9,166 bases of DNA. It comes from Leucobacter sp. (lineage in GTDB: Bacteria > Actinomycetota > Actinomycetes > Actinomycetales > Microbacteriaceae). Shown in pieces: positions 5,370 through 9,166 of the stretch. The notes below the pieces were generated by a model. It had not been told where the DNA came from. It made no database searches and worked only from the letters and a program-made list of their open reading frames with translations. How positions within the stretch are numbered: position 1 is the first letter of the stretch; each line of letters starts with the position of its first letter. Location: the NCBI GenBank assembly GCA_031178565.1, contig JAPSIU010000096.1, forward strand, positions 1 through 9,166, in the 5' to 3' direction. The position numbers were made by a program, and so were the translations under genes.

Positions 5370-7921
5370 GTGCGCCCTCCTTCCTCCTGTTGTTCTACTG
5401 CGAGGTTATCAATAGCGTCGGACATCGGGAGGCGCGGGACCGCGGAGAGCAGCTCGCGGCTGTAGTCCGCCCGGGGCCGCACGAAGAAGTCCGGGCCTCC
5501 GAGCTCGACGATCCGTCCCCGATGCATCACGGCGACGCTCTCGCAGAGCTCGTGCACCACCGCGAGGTCGTGCGACACGAACACGAGCGCGAGCCCGAGT
5601 TCGCTCCGCAGATCCCGGAGCAGCTCGATCACCGCCGACTGCACGGAGACGTCGAGCGCACTGGTGGGCTCGTCGGCGACGAGCACCCGCGGCTCCACCG
5701 CGAGCGCCCGCGCGATCGCGACCCGCTGCCGCTGCCCCCCGGAGAGCTCGTACGGATGAGCACGGGAGAGCTCGGGATCGAGACGCACGAGCGTCAGGAG
5801 CTCGGCGATCCGCCGCCTCGCCGCGGGACCGGTCGCGAGACGGTGCACACGCAGCAGCTCGCCGAGCATCTGGCCGACCGTCATCCGAGGGTCGAGGGAG
5901 GAGTACGGGTCCTGCGGGACGAGCTGGATCGCCCGCAGCTCCTCCCGACTGCGACGGCCGCCGAGCGGGACGCCGTCGAGCAGGATCTCCCCCTCCGCGG
6001 CGCCGAGCTGTCCGGCGATCGCCCGGGCCAGGGTGGTCTTGCCCGAGCCGGACTCCCCCACGATCCCGACGGCGCCGCCGCGGGGGACCGAGAACGAGGC
6101 GCCGGCTACGGCCGCAGCCCGCCCGTACCGCACCTCGACCCCGCGGAGTTCGAGCGCGGGGCGTTCGAACTCCGCGGGGCGGTCGTCACCCTCGCCCGCC
6201 GAGCGGAGACGGCTCGACGAAGCGGGTTCGTGGAGCCGTTTCCGCTCGCTCGCGGAGGCCCCCTCGTCGTCTCGCACGAGTTCGAGCGACGGCAGGCGCG
6301 GCACCGCGTCGAGCAGCGCCCGGGTGTACGGGTCCGCGGGATCCCGCACGAGCCGCTCCGCGGGCCCCGACTCGACGATCCGCCCCTCCCGCATCACGAG
6401 GATCCTGTCGCACAGCGCGGCGACCACCGCGAGATCGTGACTCACGAACACCAGCGTGAGCCCGCGCTCGCGGCGCAGCTCGTCGAGCAGCTCCAGCACC
6501 TGGCGCTGCACCGTCACGTCGAGCGCGGTGGTCGGCTCGTCGCAGAGCAGCACGGCCGGATCGCCCGCGAGCGCCATCGCGATCACGACGCGCTGCCGCT
6601 GCCCGCCCGAGAGCTGGTGCGGGTAGGACCGGGCCATCCGCTCCGGCTCGGGCAGCCGGACGAGCCGCAGCAACTCTCGCACCCGGGCGTCCGCACCTCG
6701 AACGCCGGCGGCGAGCACCGCCTCGCGGAGCTGCACCCCGACGCGGGTGAGCGGGTCGAGCGCGGTCAGCGGATCCTGGAACACCATTCGCACCTCGCCG
6801 CCCAGCGCGATCTCCCCCGCGGCGACTCCGGTCCCGGCCGGCATCATGCCGAGCAGCGCGCGCAGGGTGAGGCTCTTGCCGGATCCCGACTCGCCGACGA
6901 TGCCCACGGCCTCGCCCCGCCGAGCCTCGAGGTCGATGCCGCGCACCAGTTCGCGCCCGTCGCCGTCGGCCTCGATCCTCAGGCCGCGCGCGAGCACGGC
7001 GCCCGGCTCGACGCCGCGGGTGCCCCCGGCGACAGAGCCCCCCGCTCCGACCGGAACGCGCCGCGCACCGGACCCGCGCGGCCCTCCGGACCCCCGCCGC
7101 GCACCCGACACCCGCAGCGCGTCGCCGATGCCGTCGCCGAGCAGAGAGAGCGCGATCCCGGTCACCACCACCGCGAGCCCGGGGAGCGCCGAGAGCCACC
7201 ACTGCGTCGTGATGAACTGCTGCCCGTCCGCGATCATGGTGCCCCAATCGGGGGTTGGCGGCTGGATCCCGAGCCCGAGGTACCCGAGCGTCACGATGGC
7301 GACCATGATGAGCACGATCTCCGTCATGAGCAGCACGATCGCCTGCGGCAGCACGTTCGGGAGCACGTGCCGCAGCAGCACCCGCGCGTGCGAGAGCCCG
7401 CCGCCGCGCGCGGCCTGCACCCATCCCGCCTCCCGCAGCGACGCCGTCATGGCCCGCAGCACGCGGGCGTATCCCACCCAGCCGACGAGCGCGAAGGCCA
7501 GCACGATGCCGCTCTCCCCCGCGCCGACCGCGAACACGATCGCGATCACGATGACGTAGAAGGGGAACGCGATGACGGTGTCCGTGATCCGCGATGCCAG
7601 CCAGTCGGTCGCGCCGCCGAAGTACCCCGAGACGAGACCGACCGCGGTCCCGATCGCGAACGGTGCGAGCGAGGCGAGCACGGCGATCCGCAGATCCGTC
7701 TGCGCCGCGAAGAGCATCCGGGAGAGCACGTCGCGCCCGAGCTGATCGGTGCCGAACCAGTGCTCGGGCGACGGCGGCAGCAGCCCGCCCGTGAGGTTCT
7801 GCTCGCTCGGAGAGTACGGTGCGATGACGGGGGCGAGGATCGCCGCGGCCAGGATCAGGCCGGTGAGGATCGCGCCGCTCACGAAGGCGGGCGATCCGAG
7901 TGCGCGGCGAGCGAGGTTCAT
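5354..7921 (-). CDS. Fused peptide/nickel-family ABC importer: DppC-like permease + two ATPase domains
   Basis: One open frame of 855 residues. The permease (1-270) has the OppC N-terminal region (GSPAFVSGAILTGLI, EHWFGTDQLGRDVLSRML at 54-70) and an EAA-type loop contacting the ATPase (EAGWVQAARGGGLSHARVLL, 164-183). A Gly/Arg-rich linker (272-305) leads to ATPase 1: Walker A GESGSGKS 343-350, Q382, LSGGQ 437-441, D461-E462, H495, and the oligopeptide-transporter C-terminal segment DPYTRALLDAVPRL. After a charged linker (546-588) comes ATPase 2: GESGSGKT 622-629, Q670, LSGGQ 726-730, D750-E751, H784. Both ATPases look catalytically complete. The ATG at 7921 overlaps the DppB-like stop as ATGA. 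No internal start with a ribosome-binding site was found before ATPase 1 (a GTG near 6993 lacks one), so a real fusion is preferred. It should drive uptake of peptides or a related ligand across the membrane; the substrate cannot be read from the sequence. Confidence 0.93.
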   Translation of the reverse strand: MNLARRALGSPAFVSGAILTGLILAAAILAPVIAPYSPSEQNLTGGLLPPSPEHWFGTDQLGRDVLSRMLFAAQTDLRIAVLASLAPFAIGTAVGLVSGYFGGATDWLASRITDTVIAFPFYVIVIAIVFAVGAGESGIVLAFALVGWVGYARVLRAMTASLREAGWVQAARGGGLSHARVLLRHVLPNVLPQAIVLLMTEIVLIMVAIVTLGYLGLGIQPPTPDWGTMIADGQQFITTQWWLSALPGLAVVVTGIALSLLGDGIGDALRVSGARRGSGGPRGSGARRVPVGAGGSVAGGTRGVEPGAVLARGLRIEADGDGRELVRGIDLEARRGEAVGIVGESGSGKSLTLRALLGMMPAGTGVAAGEIALGGEVRMVFQDPLTALDPLTRVGVQLREAVLAAGVRGADARVRELLRLVRLPEPERMARSYPHQLSGGQRQRVVIAMALAGDPAVLLCDEPTTALDVTVQRQVLELLDELRRERGLTLVFVSHDLAVVAALCDRILVMREGRIVESGPAERLVRDPADPYTRALLDAVPRLPSLELVRDDEGASASERKRLHEPASSSRLRSAGEGDDRPAEFERPALELRGVEVRYGRAAAVAGASFSVPRGGAVGIVGESGSGKTTLARAIAGQLGAAEGEILLDGVPLGGRRSREELRAIQLVPQDPYSSLDPRMTVGQMLGELLRVHRLATGPAARRRIAELLTLVRLDPELSRAHPYELSGGQRQRVAIARALAVEPRVLVADEPTSALDVSVQSAVIELLRDLRSELGLALVFVSHDLAVVHELCESVAVMHRGRIVELGGPDFFVRPRADYSRELLSAVPRLPMSDAIDNLAVEQQEEGGRTWTAS
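5376..5388 (-). promoter_or_regulatory. Strong double ribosome-binding site of the NfeD-like gene
   Basis: On the minus strand AGGAGGAAGGAGG ends six bases before the GTG at 5369. It lies inside the last codons of the ABC fusion gene, where it encodes Q-E-E-G-G. It fixes the GTG as the start and allows re-initiation after the upstream stop at 5354-5356. Confidence 0.75.
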
Positions 7922-9003
7922 CGGCGGATCCCCCCGCCGTGCTGCGCGGAGTCGCCGAACCCCTCGGGGGCGAGATGCTGCGAATCCGGGAGGGGAGCGC
8001 GTTCCGCCGAGGGCGGGGCGGTCTCGCCGCTCCCCCGGGCGTCTGCCACGCGCAGGCGCGGATCCAGCAGCGCCGCGAGCACACCCGCGAGCGTCGTGAC
8101 GAGCACCACGACCACTGCGCAGTAGAGCGCCACGCCCTGCACCACGGGGAAGTCCCTGCTGCCGATCGACTGGAACAGCAGCGTTCCCAGGCCGTTGATG
8201 CCGAACACCTTCTCGACCACGAGCGTTCCGCCGATGAGGTACGCGGTGTTGACGCTGAGCAGGGTCAGGGTCGGCAGCGCCGCGCCGCGCACCACGTGAC
8301 GCCACAGGATCCGCCGCTCGGGCACACGCGCCGCCCGGAGGGTCGTCACGAAATCGGCCGAGAGCACGTCGATGAGCTGCGCGCGGAGCGAGCGGATGAG
8401 CGGCGGCGCCATGCCGAGCGCGACGGCGAGCGACGGAAGGAGGAGGCTGCGCAGCGGTTCGCCCGGACCGGAGCCCACGCCCCCGACGGGGAGCCATCGC
8501 AGCTGCACCGCGAAGACGATGATGAGCAGCAGGCCGATCCAGAACAGGGGCATCCCCATGCCCGCGGCCGGGAGGACCCGCACGACGTGATCCACCCAGC
8601 CGTCCTTGCGCAGGGCGGCCGCGAGGGCGAGCGGGACCGCGAGCAGCACGGCGAGCAGCACGGCCAGACCGACGATCCCGAGGCTCACGGGCGCCCTCGC
8701 GAGGATGAGCTCGCGGGTCGAGGATCCCGTGACCAGGGAGTCGCCCGTGTCGAAGCGGGTCGCCACCTGCGCGAGGAAGCCCGTGAACTGCTGCCAGAGG
8801 GGAAGATCGAGACCGAGCCGCCCCCGGAGGGCCGCGATGGAGGCGGGTGTGGCGCGCTCTCCGAGGATCATGGCCGCGGGATCCCCCGGCACCATGCGCA
8901 GCAGGAAGAAGACGGCGACCACGACCCCGAACATCACCGGGACGACGCGGCCGAGGATCCGCCCGGCCGCGCGCAGCACTCGGTTTCCAGTGCCCTTCTT
9001 CAC
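7918..9003 (-). CDS. DppB/OppB-like ABC transporter permease
   Basis: 361 residues, the first permease of the importer. The N-terminal helix with VVAVFFLLRMVPGDPAAMILGERAT (about residues 28-52) is the OppB/DppB hallmark. About five more hydrophobic segments follow, with the inner-membrane loop FVTTLRAARVPERRILWRHV that couples to the ATPase, and FGINGLGTLLFQSIGSRDFPVVQ near the C-terminus, also typical. The usual end, LLDPRLRVADARG, is followed by about 37 hydrophilic residues rich in Pro, Gly and Ser, longer than most DppB proteins. The GTG at 9003 lies 9 bases after the binding-protein stop; AAGG upstream is closer than ideal, and GTG at 8979 is an alternative. Its stop overlaps the start of the fusion gene by four bases (ATGA), a sign of coupled translation. 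It should pair with the fused permease domain to form the channel. Confidence 0.92.
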   Translation of the reverse strand: MKKGTGNRVLRAAGRILGRVVPVMFGVVVAVFFLLRMVPGDPAAMILGERATPASIAALRGRLGLDLPLWQQFTGFLAQVATRFDTGDSLVTGSSTRELILARAPVSLGIVGLAVLLAVLLAVPLALAAALRKDGWVDHVVRVLPAAGMGMPLFWIGLLLIIVFAVQLRWLPVGGVGSGPGEPLRSLLLPSLAVALGMAPPLIRSLRAQLIDVLSADFVTTLRAARVPERRILWRHVVRGAALPTLTLLSVNTAYLIGGTLVVEKVFGINGLGTLLFQSIGSRDFPVVQGVALYCAVVVVLVTTLAGVLAALLDPRLRVADARGSGETAPPSAERAPLPDSQHLAPEGFGDSAQHGGGIRR

Positions 9004-9012
9004 AGCCTTACA

Positions 9013-9166
9013 CTAGCCGCCCGTCAGCCACACGTCCTGGAAGCGCACGCTGCCGTTGGGCAGCACGGCGAAGTCCTGCACGTCGCCCGTCGTCGCCTTG
9101 AGGTTCGACGGGAAGAACAGCGGGATGTAGGGGACCTTCTCCGCGAGGATCTGCTGGATCTCCCGG
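9013..9166 (-). CDS. ABC transporter substrate-binding protein family 5, C-terminal end only
   Basis: The last 50 residues of a DppA/OppA-like extracellular solute-binding protein. The frame reads REIQQILAEKVPYIPLFFPS, then residues around ATTGDVQDFAVLPNGSVRFQ, and ends DVWLTGG before TAG (9013-9015). The pattern [ILV]-x(3)-[VA]-P-x-[IV]-P-L-[FY] followed by a short terminal strand is the usual end of family 5 binding proteins. These lipoproteins capture peptides, nickel chelates or similar ligands outside the cell and deliver them to the permeases. Its position immediately upstream of the DppB-like gene (9 bases) supports this. The signal peptide and most of the fold, which would hint at the ligand, lie beyond the window. 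Confidence 0.85.
   Translation of the reverse strand, partial: REIQQILAEKVPYIPLFFPSNLKATTGDVQDFAVLPNGSVRFQDVWLTGG

Noticed and set aside
5390..8125. Plus-strand open frame of 911 codons opposite the ABC genes
   Set aside because: It is the antisense shadow of high-GC coding sequence: His/Arg/Pro/Glu-rich translation with no domain, while the minus strand holds complete ABC motifs.
7922..8497. Upstream extension of the ABC fusion frame to 8497
   Set aside because: It is the out-of-frame shadow of the DppB-like gene; the ATG at 7921 begins the standard DppC N-terminus and forms an ATGA overlap.

Overview
The window is very GC-rich and almost fully coding. It has the marks of a high-GC Gram-positive bacterium: GTG starts, extended -10 promoter elements of the TAGGCT type, an L10 protein of actinobacterial style, and stop-start overlaps. 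I infer an actinobacterium, probably Micrococcales/Microbacteriaceae; the genus cannot be read from the sequence alone. No tRNA, rRNA, CRISPR array, insertion sequence or prophage was found.

Layout, left to right. (1) At 1-260 on the minus strand is the 5' part of rplJ (ribosomal protein L10), preceded by a structured leader (about 404-490) matching the L10 autoregulatory leader, with its promoter near 495-503. (2) At 619-1341 on the minus strand is an OmpR/PhoB-type response regulator with its own terminator (566-606) and no histidine kinase in the window. (3) At 1342-1842 is an intergenic stretch holding the regulator's putative promoter with an overlapping inverted repeat. (4) At 1843-2430 on the plus strand is a stand-alone YqaJ-family PD-(D/E)XK nuclease, the only plus-strand gene. 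(5) At 2431-2597 is a convergent intergenic region with a G-quadruplex-prone tract next to a perfect 58-bp palindrome. (6) From 9166 down to 2598 is an unbroken minus-strand gene run. In transcription order it reads: substrate-binding protein (3' end only), DppB-like permease, a DppC-DppD-DppF-like triple fusion, an NfeD/YuaF-like membrane protein, a flotillin (SPFH protein), and a small membrane protein with a bacterial PH domain.

How the genes fit together. The ABC genes make a complete peptide/nickel-family (Opp/Dpp) importer: binding protein, two permease domains and two ATPase domains. Three of these five parts are fused in one chain of 855 residues. The NfeD-like gene begins inside the end of the fusion gene, and the flotillin and PH-domain genes follow at gaps of 11 and 4 bases. 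The run could therefore be one operon that makes a peptide importer together with a membrane-microdomain (flotillin/NfeD) module. NfeD-flotillin pairs are established; the addition of a PH-domain protein and the coupling to a fused importer are the most notable features here. Functions are inferred from sequence motifs; operon structure and substrate are not shown by the sequence.
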